A stretch of DNA of 64,000 bases from CAUPWF01 sp964369755 (lineage in GTDB: Bacteria > Bacillota > Clostridia > Lachnospirales > Lachnospiraceae): NCBI GenBank assembly GCA_964369755.1, contig CAYJFY010000003.1, forward strand, positions 1-64,000, in the 5' to 3' direction. Both the position numbers and the translations under genes were made by a program. Positions 1-7,340 of the stretch are shown here, piece after piece. Position 1 is the first letter of the stretch. Each line of letters opens with the position of its first letter. The notes beneath the pieces are model-generated. The model saw only the letters and a list, made by a program, of their open reading frames with translations. It was not told the origin of the DNA and made no database searches.

Positions 1-13
1 TTTTCAAATACAT
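1..13 (-). CDS. smc: Chromosome segregation protein SMC, first four codons only
   Basis: An ATG on the minus strand at base 13 opens the frame M-Y-L-K and runs off the window. It lies directly behind the rnc stop codon (15-17), with an AGAG-type ribosome binding site inside the end of rnc. SMC proteins of Firmicutes usually begin MYLK, and rnc followed by smc is a classic Firmicute gene order. The call rests on this start and the context only, because the body of the gene lies outside the window. Confidence 0.6.
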
Positions 14-14
14 A

Positions 15-710
15 TTATTTCTCTACCTTTTTCATCAGCTTTTTTATCGCTTCATATGCAGCTTGTTGCTCTGGTAATTTTTTGGAACGTACTACACCAG
101 TTCCTAACATCTTATCTTCTAATGTTACCGAAACCTCAAAACTCTTGTTATGGTCTGGTCCCTCTTCTTTTAATAAATGATATTGAACCGAATGCTTATA
201 ATCCCCTTGAACAAGCTCTTGTAAGATGGTTTTGCTATCATAAAAGAGTTTTTTGTTCTCTATGTCATTTAAGACATATTTATGGACAAACTCTTTTGCA
301 CTAGCAACCCCACCGTCTAGATATATTGCTCCAATAAGCGCCTCAAATGCATCAGATATAACGGAATCACGACGATTCCCACCCATGTGCAACTCTCCAC
401 GCCCCAAAAATATATGTTCGCCTAATTGAATCTCTCTTGCACAATTGGCTAGAGACTGCTCACAAACAATACTTGCTCGTAATCTAGTCAACTCCCCTTC
501 TTGGGTTTTTGGATATTGCAAAAAGAGAAATTCACTTGTTACCAATTCTAATACAGCATCTCCCAAAAACTCCATTCTTTCATTGGATTTTGTTTTTTTC
601 ATATTCTTTTCATTGACATAGGAGCTGTGTGATAACGCCTGTTTAAACAGGTTTTTATCCTTAAAACAATATCCAATCCTATCTTCTAATATTTTCAGTG
701 AATCTACCAT
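15..710 (-). CDS. rnc: Ribonuclease III
   Basis: The protein is a 231-residue endonuclease for double-stranded RNA, acting in rRNA processing and mRNA turnover in the cytoplasm. The signature NERMEFLGDA lies at residues 43-52, and the acidic metal-binding residues D120 and E123 sit in SDAFEALIGAIYLDGG. A C-terminal double-stranded RNA binding domain covers roughly residues 155-228 and ends in the typical AAYEAIKKL. Length is normal for the family. The ATG at 708-710 follows a GAGGGG ribosome binding site. It is the third gene of a plsX-acpP-rnc run and is followed at once by smc. I see nothing unusual in it. Confidence 0.97.
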   Translation of the reverse strand: MVDSLKILEDRIGYCFKDKNLFKQALSHSSYVNEKNMKKTKSNERMEFLGDAVLELVTSEFLFLQYPKTQEGELTRLRASIVCEQSLANCAREIQLGEHIFLGRGELHMGGNRRDSVISDAFEALIGAIYLDGGVASAKEFVHKYVLNDIENKKLFYDSKTILQELVQGDYKHSVQYHLLKEEGPDHNKSFEVSVTLEDKMLGTGVVRSKKLPEQQAAYEAIKKLMKKVEK

Positions 711-770
711 GATTCCCCTCTCTAAATAAAGGAAAAAACTCTTTGAAAATTCAAAGAGTGTTCATCCTCA

Positions 771-1001
771 TTAATTACTTGCGTTTTTAATTTTTTCTAC
801 AGCATCTGCTACTGTTGCGATGCTCTCTGCTTCTTCGTTTGAAATCTCAATGTCAAACTCGTCTTCAATTCCTGTTATGATTTGAAAGATATCTAAGGAA
901 TCTGCTCCTAAATCATCGACGAATGTTGTATCCATCGTGATATCGTTTTCATTCACATTTAACACATCAACTATAATTGCTTTTAGTTTTTCAAATTCCA
1001 T
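771..1001 (-). CDS. acpP: Acyl carrier protein
   Basis: This small acidic protein carries the growing acyl chain of fatty acid synthesis on a phosphopantetheine arm. The attachment site is the serine in DLGADSLD, at residue 35 from the chosen start. Two ATGs are in frame, at 1007 and 1001. The AGGAGG site is only 2 bases from the first and 8 bases from the second, so the second (MEFEKLKA, 76 aa, the usual ACP length) is preferred. It sits between plsX and rnc, as in many Firmicutes, which links phospholipid and fatty acid synthesis. Confidence 0.96.
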   Translation of the reverse strand: MEFEKLKAIIVDVLNVNENDITMDTTFVDDLGADSLDIFQIITGIEDEFDIEISNEEAESIATVADAVEKIKNASN

Positions 1002-1020
1002 TTGCATTTCCTCCTGGGTC

Positions 1021-2019
1021 TTAAATTAAATTTTTGATTTTTTCAATGATTTGTTGCTCTTTGAATGTAACACATTGATGAATCGTATTCTTTACCTCAT
1101 TCGCCTTAGCACTACCGTGTGTTTTTACCACAAGACCTTTTAGTCCTAATAGAGGTGCTCCGCCATGGTCTGAAACATCGAAACTACCTAAGGTTTTCTT
1201 CAATGCTGGTTTTACCAATAATGCGCCAATTTTACTTCTAAAGTTGGACATTAATCCCTCTTTAATCGCTTGTTGAAGCACGATTCCAACCCCTTCATAG
1301 GTCTTTAGAATACAATTCCCCGTAAATGCCTCACATACTACAACATCTACTGCTCCAAATGGGATATCTCTTGCCTCTACACTGCCAGTAAAATTAATGT
1401 TTTCTACTGCTTTTAATAGCGGAAATGTTTCTTTTACAAGTGCATTTCCTTTCTCTTCTTCAGCACCATTGTTTGCAATACCAACCTTTGGACTCTTCAC
1501 GCCCAACACATGTTCCATATAGATAGAACCCATTTTTGCAAATTGTACCAAATGAGAAGCTCTTGCATCAACATTTGCACCACAGTCAATCAGCAATGTA
1601 GCCCCATTTTTCGTAGGCAATAATGGTGCTAATGCAGGTCGTTCTACTCCTTTGATCTTTCCGATCAGGATTTGACCTCCAACGAGTACAGCTCCTGTAT
1701 TTCCTGCTGAAACAAAGGCATCTGCCACGCCGTCTTTTACTAATTTCATTCCTACAACAATCGACGAATCCTTCTTCGTACGAATCGCCATAACTGGAGA
1801 TTCTGCTGTTTCAATTTTTTCACTCGCATGGACGATCGAAACAAACTCTTCATTGTATTGGTATTTCTGTAACTCTTCCTTAATCGAAGTTTCATTTCCA
1901 ACTAAAATAAGTTTCATATCACTTCGTCCTTCAATAGCTAGAACAGCACCTTTTACGATTTCACCCGGTGCATTATCTCCACCCATTGTATCGACAACAA
2001 TTGTAGTAATTTCCATCAT
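1021..2019 (-). CDS. plsX: Phosphate acyltransferase PlsX
   Basis: PlsX makes acyl-phosphate from acyl-ACP for the PlsX/PlsY route to lysophosphatidate. The family start IVVDTMGGDNAPGEIVKGA is clear, followed by the conserved SPVMAIRTKKDSS and DCGANVDAR segments. A longer frame starting at 2046 exists, but AGGAGG at 2025-2030 lies 5-8 bases before the ATG-ATG pair at 2014-2019, so translation starts there (about 332 aa, normal). It is followed by acpP. A promoter-like sequence directly upstream lets the gene be transcribed separately from rpmF. Confidence 0.96.
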   Translation of the reverse strand: MMEITTIVVDTMGGDNAPGEIVKGAVLAIEGRSDMKLILVGNETSIKEELQKYQYNEEFVSIVHASEKIETAESPVMAIRTKKDSSIVVGMKLVKDGVADAFVSAGNTGAVLVGGQILIGKIKGVERPALAPLLPTKNGATLLIDCGANVDARASHLVQFAKMGSIYMEHVLGVKSPKVGIANNGAEEEKGNALVKETFPLLKAVENINFTGSVEARDIPFGAVDVVVCEAFTGNCILKTYEGVGIVLQQAIKEGLMSNFRSKIGALLVKPALKKTLGSFDVSDHGGAPLLGLKGLVVKTHGSAKANEVKNTIHQCVTFKEQQIIEKIKNLI

Positions 2020-2046
2020 TTTTATCCTCCTAACACCACCTATCAT

Positions 2047-2075
2047 ATTTTACTAAACATCTGATGAAAAAGCAA
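2047..2075 (-). promoter_or_regulatory. Promoter-like sequence before plsX-acpP-rnc
   Basis: On the minus strand TTGCTT is followed 17 bases later by TAAAAT, 28 bases before the plsX start. Its -35 abuts the T-run of the rpmF terminator. This would restart transcription for the lipid genes right after the ribosomal protein transcript ends. Confidence 0.5.
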
Positions 2076-2077
2076 GC

Positions 2078-2116
2078 AAAAAAAGGAGAAACGATTGTTT
2101 CAATCGCTTCTCCTTT
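2078..2116 (-). terminator. Intrinsic terminator after rpmF
   Basis: On the minus strand the arms GGAGAAGCGATTG and CAATCGTTTCTCC pair around an AAA loop (one wobble) and are followed by seven T. It lies 6 bases after the rpmF stop, so it should end the yceD-rpmF transcript. Confidence 0.85.
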
Positions 2117-2121
2117 GCGCT

Positions 2122-2301
2122 CTAGTCTTGAGCAATGATTTCTTTTTTGTTGTAGCTTCCGCAAGCTTTACATACTCTATGAGGCATCATTAGCTCACCA
2201 CACTTGCTACATTTTACTAAGTTAGGAACACTCATTTTCCAGTTTGCTCTTCTCTTATCTCTTCTACCTTTTGAAGATTTATTCTTTGGACAAATTGACA
2301 T
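2122..2301 (-). CDS. rpmF: 50S ribosomal protein L32
   Basis: A 59-residue basic protein of the large ribosomal subunit. It starts MSICPKNKSSKGRRDKRRAN and carries two CxxC pairs, CSKC and CKAC, of a zinc ribbon. The N-terminus has C-P-K-N-K-S-S-K instead of the common A-V-P-K-R-K-x-S-K, a variant I take as normal divergence. An AAGGAGG site precedes the ATG at 2299-2301. It follows yceD by 3 bases, the usual pairing in bacteria, and ends in an intrinsic terminator. Confidence 0.95.
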   Translation of the reverse strand: MSICPKNKSSKGRRDKRRANWKMSVPNLVKCSKCGELMMPHRVCKACGSYNKKEIIAQD

Positions 2302-2304
2302 CGT

Positions 2305-2829
2305 TTACACCTCCTTAAAGTTCTTAAATACATCTCGGATAGCTGTCATTCTAGGGTCAAGACTTGTGTCCTCGCAGTCACAACTCCCTAGATTAAAGTT
2401 TTGACCACATGTATTACAGATGCCTTTGCAAGCATCATCACATAATATCTTCATTGGCCATCCTATCAAAATCTCAAAATAGAGTAATTTGTCTACGTCT
2501 AGATTATATCCGTCGATATAATTATTATTTTCTGAATTGTGGTCGTTGCTATCTTTTTCATTCAAATCAACCTCTCTATCAATCAGAATGCTAATTTCTT
2601 GAGTCGTAGTTTCCAAGCATCTATCGCATGGTATCTCTACTTCTACAGAAGTTTCACCCTTAACTAATATCTTATGTTCTTTCAAATGATGAATGTTCAA
2701 CTCAAATTCCTTCGTCTGCTTAATCGCAAACTCACCGAAATCTGTCCGAATCGTGTCACTTTCATAACACACTGGAAATTTCGCTTCATTGTCATTCACT
2801 CTCACAACGTCTAATAGGTTAATTATCAT
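2305..2829 (-). CDS. YceD family protein (DUF177), linked to rRNA or L32 expression
   Basis: This 174-residue protein belongs to the YceD/DUF177 family, which is almost always encoded just before rpmF. The family is linked to 23S rRNA accumulation in some organisms, but its exact role is not settled. Visible features are CDRCL in the middle and a cysteine-rich tail with CDDAC, CNTC and CDC, suggesting metal binding in this Firmicute form. The ATG at 2827-2829 follows an AGGAG site. A strong promoter lies 25 bases upstream. Confidence 0.9.
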   Translation of the reverse strand: MIINLLDVVRVNDNEAKFPVCYESDTIRTDFGEFAIKQTKEFELNIHHLKEHKILVKGETSVEVEIPCDRCLETTTQEISILIDREVDLNEKDSNDHNSENNNYIDGYNLDVDKLLYFEILIGWPMKILCDDACKGICNTCGQNFNLGSCDCEDTSLDPRMTAIRDVFKNFKEV

Positions 2830-2854
2830 ATTATTCTCCTATTCACACCAAATA

Positions 2855-2882
2855 ATTATACCATGTAATATGTTTTTGTCAA
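2855..2882 (-). promoter_or_regulatory. Promoter of yceD-rpmF
   Basis: On the minus strand TTGACA and TATAAT are separated by 16 bases, a consensus sigma-A type promoter, placed 26 bases upstream of the yceD start. It lies directly after the ackA stop codon. Confidence 0.8.
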
Positions 2883-2890
2883 GCATAATT

Positions 2891-4087
2891 TTACTTAACT
2901 AATTCTGCAGTTTCTCTTGCAATTGCCAATTCCTCATTTGTAGGAATAATAGCCACTGTCACTTTTGATCCTGGTTTAGAAATTACGATTTCTTTTCCTC
3001 TTCCATTATCATTGATTTCCTTATCAATCTCAACACCAAGATATTTCAAATATTCAGAAACCATCTCGCGTACCAACTCATCGTTCTCGCCAACTCCAGC
3101 TGTAAATACAATATTATCTACACCATTCATAGCAGCCACATAACCACCAATCAACTTTGCTACACGATATGAGAATACTTCAAATGCTAAAGTCGCTTTT
3201 GGATTTCCTTCGTGATGTGCATCTGTTAAATCTCTAAAATCACTAGAAATATTATCCGAAACACCATATACTCCAGATTTTTTATTCAAGATTGCCATAA
3301 CTCCATCAATATCTAATTTTTCTTTCTTCATCAAGAATTCGATGATGGATGGATCAATATCTCCTGAGCGTGTTCCCATTGCAACACCTTCTAGCGGAGT
3401 AAGCCCCATAGAAGTATCGATCGAAACGCCACCATCCACGGCACAGATGCTTGATCCGTTACCTAAATGACACACGATTGTTTTTGTTGTAGCCAAATCT
3501 TGTCCTAAAAATTCACACACTCTCTTAGATACAAAGCTATGACTTGTTCCATGGAAACCATATTTTCTAACAGCATGTTTCTCATAATACTCATATGGAA
3601 GAGCATACATATATGCTTTCTTAGGCATTGTTTGGTGGAATGCTGTATCAAAAACTCCTACCATTGGTGTTCCTGGCATCAACTCTTGACAAGCACGAAC
3701 TCCGATGATGTTTGCTGGATTATGAAGTGGTGCCAAATCATTGCACAATTCCACATCTGCAATCACCTCATCTGTAATAATCACGGATGAAGTGAATTTT
3801 TCTCCACCATGCACCAAACGATGTCCTACTGCACCGATTTCATCTAAACTTTCAATCACACCGATCTCAGAATCCACTAATGAATCTAAAACTTTTTGAA
3901 TTGCTTGTTTGTGAGTTGGCATATCCCAGCCTATTTTTAATTTCTCTCCATCCTTTGGTTGGTAAACAAACTGTCCATCAATTCCAATTCTTTCGCAAAT
4001 CCCCTTTGCCAATACCTCTTCATTTGCAGTGTTGATCAATTGAAATTTCAATGATGAACTTCCGCAGTTAACTACTAATATATTCAT
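2891..4087 (-). CDS. ackA: Acetate kinase
   Basis: Acetate kinase converts acetyl-phosphate and ADP to acetate and ATP, the substrate-level phosphorylation step of acetate fermentation. Its 398-residue length is standard. Visible motifs are NCGSSSLK at residues 7-14, GHRLVHGG with the substrate-binding arginine, the HLGNGSS phosphate loop and the C-terminal ENDELVRE. It lies 91 bases after pta on the same strand, so the two form the usual pta-ackA operon. The spacer between them contains a weak hairpin (TTGTATGT/ACATACAA) and TTTACAT repeats but no clear terminator. Confidence 0.98.
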   Translation of the reverse strand: MNILVVNCGSSSLKFQLINTANEEVLAKGICERIGIDGQFVYQPKDGEKLKIGWDMPTHKQAIQKVLDSLVDSEIGVIESLDEIGAVGHRLVHGGEKFTSSVIITDEVIADVELCNDLAPLHNPANIIGVRACQELMPGTPMVGVFDTAFHQTMPKKAYMYALPYEYYEKHAVRKYGFHGTSHSFVSKRVCEFLGQDLATTKTIVCHLGNGSSICAVDGGVSIDTSMGLTPLEGVAMGTRSGDIDPSIIEFLMKKEKLDIDGVMAILNKKSGVYGVSDNISSDFRDLTDAHHEGNPKATLAFEVFSYRVAKLIGGYVAAMNGVDNIVFTAGVGENDELVREMVSEYLKYLGVEIDKEINDNGRGKEIVISKPGSKVTVAIIPTNEELAIARETAELVK

Positions 4088-4178
4088 GAGCTTCTATCTC
4101 CTTCACTTCTTTAAATTATATTTTGTATGTAATTTTTTTCCACATACAATGTACTTCATTTACATGTAAGATTTACAT

Positions 4179-5180
4179 TTACATATTTTCCGCTTGTGCT
4201 TGTACTGCTGTAATAGCAACAACTCCTACAATATCTTCTGCACTACATCCACGTGATAAATCATTGACTGGTTTTGCAATTCCTTGTGTCACTGGACCAT
4301 ATGCTTCTGCTTTTGCAAGACGCTGCACTAATTTATAACCGATATTTCCTGCATCTAAATCTGGGAAAACTAATACGTTTGCTTCACCAGCAACTTTACT
4401 GTTTGGCGCTTTTGATTTTCCAATTTCTGGAACAATTGCTGCATCTAATTGCATTTCGCCATCTAGTGCTAGATCAGGATTGTTTTCTTTTGCAATTCTT
4501 GTTGCCTCAACCACTTTATCTACATCTGCATGTTTCGCACTTCCCATTGTAGAGTGTGATAACATTGCAACTTTTGGCGCTTCTCCCACTAATAATTCAA
4601 ATGATTCTGCCGATGAGGCTGCAATTGCTGCTAATTTCTCCGCATCTGGGTTTTGCTCCAACCCACAATCCGAGAATACAAACGTTCCGTTTGCACCCAT
4701 ATCACAATCAGGTACTACCATTACGAAGAATGATGAAACTAATTTTGTTCCTGGTTTTGTTTTTAGTATTTGTAGACTTGGTCTTAATGTATCTGCTGTA
4801 GAGTGGCATGCTCCTGATACCATTCCATCTGCATCTCCCATCTTAACCATCATAACCGCATAGTATAAGTAATTTGTCAAAAGCAATGCTTTCGCTTGCT
4901 CTTCTGTCATGCCTTTTGCTTTACGAAGCTCAACCAATGTTTGAACATAAGCTGGAGTTCTCTCATCTGTTGCTGGATCAACAACAACTGCTCCTGTAAT
5001 ATCATAACCTTTTCCATTTTTCTCTACTTCTTCTTGACTTCCAACCAATACAATTTTCGCTGTACCTTCTTTTAAAATCATCTCAACAGCTTGATAAGTT
5101 CTCACATCTTCTGTCTCTGGTAATACAATTACCTGCAAATTCGCTTTCGCTTTTGCCTTAATGTCTTCAATAAATCCCAT
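4179..5180 (-). CDS. pta: Phosphate acetyltransferase
   Basis: Pta converts acetyl-CoA and phosphate to acetyl-phosphate, feeding AckA. The short form is seen here, with only the C-terminal PTA/PTB catalytic domain. Characteristic stretches are VLPETEDVR near the N-terminus, MVSGACHSTADTLRP, ALDGEMQLDAA and NVLVFPDLDAGNIGYK. A frame from 5213 is open, but the ATG at 5178-5180 (MGFIEDIK) gives the usual 333 residues and has an AAAGGAG site 11 bases upstream. A consensus-like promoter at 5230-5258 drives it. The Rex-like box further upstream may act on it as well as on the divergent hyd genes. Confidence 0.97.
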   Translation of the reverse strand: MGFIEDIKAKAKANLQVIVLPETEDVRTYQAVEMILKEGTAKIVLVGSQEEVEKNGKGYDITGAVVVDPATDERTPAYVQTLVELRKAKGMTEEQAKALLLTNYLYYAVMMVKMGDADGMVSGACHSTADTLRPSLQILKTKPGTKLVSSFFVMVVPDCDMGANGTFVFSDCGLEQNPDAEKLAAIAASSAESFELLVGEAPKVAMLSHSTMGSAKHADVDKVVEATRIAKENNPDLALDGEMQLDAAIVPEIGKSKAPNSKVAGEANVLVFPDLDAGNIGYKLVQRLAKAEAYGPVTQGIAKPVNDLSRGCSAEDIVGVVAITAVQAQAENM

Positions 5181-5229
5181 AATACAAAGGACTCCTTTCA
5201 AAAGTGTATTCATGTTTTATACTTAAAAC

Positions 5230-5258
5230 ATTATACTCCAAAAAAAAACAGTAAACAA
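5230..5258 (-). promoter_or_regulatory. Promoter of pta-ackA
   Basis: On the minus strand TTGTTT and TATAAT stand 17 bases apart, about 50 bases before the chosen pta start. The -35 lies inside the inverted repeat described at 5245-5277. Confidence 0.65.
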
Positions 5259-5277
5259 GTGTTTTGTGCACTGTTTT
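5245..5277. promoter_or_regulatory. Inverted repeat over the pta -35 region
   Basis: AAAACAGT (5245-5252) and its exact complement ACTGTTTT (5270-5277) flank a 17-base spacer and overlap the -35 of the pta promoter. This position suits a repressor operator. The regulator is unknown and the AT-rich sequence leaves room for chance. Confidence 0.3.
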
Positions 5278-5346
5278 ACGATTATCTTGTATTTTCTTAG
5301 AAACATTTGGAATATTTTACAGAGTATACGAATTTCACATTCTTTT

Positions 5347-5364
5347 ATGTTAAAATATTAACAA
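5347..5364. promoter_or_regulatory. Rex-like redox operator
   Basis: The sequence ATGTTAA-AATA-TTAACAA matches the Rex consensus TTGTTAAnnnnTTAACAA at 13 of 14 defined positions. Rex represses fermentation and hydrogenase genes when NADH is low. The site lies between divergent pta and the hydrogenase maturation genes, a fitting location. The assignment to Rex is inference from the consensus; no rex gene is in the window. Confidence 0.65.
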
Positions 5365-5463
5365 ATAAACAAAACTATTTTATTTATAAATTGTAAATAT
5401 ATTGTATTCCTATGTTTTTTATGTTAAGCTACTACTAAAGAAAAGCATTTCTGATTGTAAAGG

Positions 5464-5590
5464 AAATGTCATTCTAAGACACTCGTTCTTGAGAGACATT
5501 TTTCTAAGCAAAAAGGCGCACGGATAATTTTAAGAAGCTTTGGGTAAATACTACCCTCTTTAAATCTGCGCCGACGTGCAGATTTTTTTC
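5464..5590 (+). promoter_or_regulatory. Candidate attenuator or riboswitch leader before the hyd genes
   Basis: This leader contains a hairpin (AAATGTC 5464-5470 with GACATTT 5495-5501) and then a region with two exclusive folds. In one, AAATCTGCGC (5562-5571) pairs with GTGCAGATTT (5576-5585) around CGAC, followed by T: an intrinsic terminator. In the other, GGCGCA (5515-5520) pairs with TGCGCC (5567-5572), and ATTTTAAGA (5527-5535) pairs with TCTTTAAAT (5557-5565) except for one T-T mismatch, enclosing the hairpin GGGTA/TACCC. This second fold consumes the 5' arm of the terminator. I do not recognise a known riboswitch core. Confidence 0.55.
5562..5589 (+). terminator. Intrinsic terminator inside the hyd leader
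   Basis: A 10-base-pair stem with one G-U pair and a CGAC loop ends in a run of seven T, 30 bases before the start of the TM1266-like gene. With the alternative pairing described for 5464-5590 it can act as a conditional stop. Confidence 0.7.
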
Positions 5591-5618
5591 ATTTATAACA
5601 AAGGAAGGAGGACTTGCA

Positions 5619-5864
5619 ATGGAGGATCGTGTTGCTCTGATTGGAATCATTGTCAATAACAAAGAATCCATCACACAGCTAAACAACCTACTCACCGAAT
5701 ATAATCCACATATTATCGGAAGAATGGGAATTCCCCATTCGAAGAAAAATATATCCATCATCAGTATCGCCATAGATGCACCTCAAGATATTATTAGTGC
5801 ACTTTCTGGTAAAATTGGCATGCTCGATGGAATTAGTTCCAAAACAGTATACACAAAATCATAA
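5619..5864 (+). CDS. TM1266-like iron-only hydrogenase system regulator (putative)
   Basis: This 81-residue protein resembles the small family named after Thermotoga TM1266, found beside [FeFe]-hydrogenase maturation genes. The family has a ferredoxin-like ACT/NikR-C type fold and is annotated as a putative regulator, without proven function. Here one sees MEDRVALIGIIVNNKE, then YNPHIIGRMGIPHSKKNISIISIAIDA and a short tail. An AAGGAGG site precedes the ATG. It is the first gene of a plus-strand run with hydG 26 bases downstream, all behind the attenuator-like leader. Confidence 0.85.
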   Translation: MEDRVALIGIIVNNKESITQLNNLLTEYNPHIIGRMGIPHSKKNISIISIAIDAPQDIISALSGKIGMLDGISSKTVYTKS

Positions 5865-5890
5865 TAAATAATACTAAAGGAGATGAAACC

Positions 5891-7312
5891 ATGTATAATC
5901 CAAGTTCAAAACAAGCAGCAGAATTTATTGACCACCAAGAGATCCTCGACTCTCTTGCCTATGCAGATGCTAACAAGGAAAACATCGAACTAATCGATCA
6001 GATTTTAGAAAAAGCGAAACAAAAAAAGGGACTCACTCATCGTGAGGCCTCCGTACTTCTCGCCTGTCCAATCGAAGAGAAAAATCAAGAGATTTACAAA
6101 TTAGCAATGGAGATCAAGGAGCAGTTTTACGGAAATCGTATTGTAATGTTTGCACCTCTATATCTCTCCAATTACTGCATCAACGGCTGTACCTACTGTC
6201 CGTACCATTTTAAAAACAAAACAATAGCAAGAAAAAAACTTACCCAAGAAGAAATTCGTAATGAAGTAATCGCACTGCAAGACATGGGACACAAACGCCT
6301 TGCCCTTGAAGCTGGAGAAGATCCAAAGAATAATCCACTCGAGTATATCTTGGAAAGTATTAAGACAATCTACAGCATCAAACACAAAAACGGTGCCATT
6401 CGCAGAGTTAATGTTAATATTGCTGCCACCACCGTGGAGGATTATCGCAAATTAAAAGAAGCTGGAATTGGAACCTATATCCTCTTCCAAGAGACTTATC
6501 ACCGTGAGTCTTATAAGGAACTTCATCCAACCGGTCCAAAGAGCAACTATGAGTATCATACCGAGGCGATGGATCGCGCGATGGAAGCTGGTATCGATGA
6601 TGTAGGAATTGGTGTACTCTTCGGGTTGGATAAATATCGCTATGAGTTTGCAGGTCTTTTGATGCATGCGGAACATTTAGAAGCTGTATTTGGTGTTGGT
6701 CCTCATACAATCAGCGTTCCAAGACTCTGTGATGCAGATGATATTGATAAAGATTCCTTCTCCAATGGAATCAGTGATGAAATATTTGCTAAAATCGTAG
6801 CCTGCACACGTATCTCTGTGCCATATACCGGAATCATCGTATCAACAAGAGAAAGCCAAGCCTGTCGTGAAAAAGCACTGACACTTGGAATCTCCCAGAT
6901 CAGTGGTGGTTCAAAGACAAGTGTTGGCGGATATGCAGATGATGTACCGGAAGTTGAAAACTCCCAACAATTTGATATCAGCGACACACGAAGTCTAGAT
7001 GACATCGTAAAATGGTTGATTGAATTAGGACATATGCCTAGTTTCTGTACCGCATGCTATCGCGAAGGCAGAACTGGAGACCGCTTTATGAGTCTATGTA
7101 AGAGTGGTCAGATTGCCAACTGTTGTCAACCAAATGCATTGATGACCTTAAAAGAATACCTAATGGATTATGCCTCAGAAGAAACTCGCAAGCTTGGTGA
7201 TGCACTAATTGAACGAGAACTCGCAAAAGTTCCAAACGAAAAAGCAAGAGCCGTTGCTGCCGAAAATTTAAAGGCAATTGAAGAGAATAATCGACGTGAC
7301 TTTAGATTTTAA
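5891..7312 (+). CDS. hydG: [FeFe]-hydrogenase maturase HydG (radical SAM tyrosine lyase)
   Basis: HydG cleaves tyrosine to make the CO and CN ligands of the hydrogenase H-cluster, delivered as an Fe(CO)2CN synthon. The radical SAM cluster motif CX3CX2C is C96-C100-C103 in YCINGCTYC. The second, C-terminal cluster motif CX2CX22C is C386-C389-C412. The length of 473 residues is normal. An AAGGAG site lies upstream of the ATG. hydF follows after 28 bases. HydE, the third maturase, is not in this window. Confidence 0.97.
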   Translation: MYNPSSKQAAEFIDHQEILDSLAYADANKENIELIDQILEKAKQKKGLTHREASVLLACPIEEKNQEIYKLAMEIKEQFYGNRIVMFAPLYLSNYCINGCTYCPYHFKNKTIARKKLTQEEIRNEVIALQDMGHKRLALEAGEDPKNNPLEYILESIKTIYSIKHKNGAIRRVNVNIAATTVEDYRKLKEAGIGTYILFQETYHRESYKELHPTGPKSNYEYHTEAMDRAMEAGIDDVGIGVLFGLDKYRYEFAGLLMHAEHLEAVFGVGPHTISVPRLCDADDIDKDSFSNGISDEIFAKIVACTRISVPYTGIIVSTRESQACREKALTLGISQISGGSKTSVGGYADDVPEVENSQQFDISDTRSLDDIVKWLIELGHMPSFCTACYREGRTGDRFMSLCKSGQIANCCQPNALMTLKEYLMDYASEETRKLGDALIERELAKVPNEKARAVAAENLKAIEENNRRDFRF

Positions 7313-7340
7313 ACTATAAACATTAGAAAAGAGGTTCCTT

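Noticed and set aside
4088..4178. TTTACAT repeats and a weak hairpin between pta and ackA as an operator or terminator
   Set aside because: The repeats are short and AT-rich and the hairpin has no T-run; nothing separates the two genes convincingly.
5511..5590. Known riboswitch classes (TPP because of GGATAAT, preQ1 or c-di-GMP because of the compact hairpins)
   Set aside because: The other conserved core elements of these classes are missing, so no class name is given to the leader.
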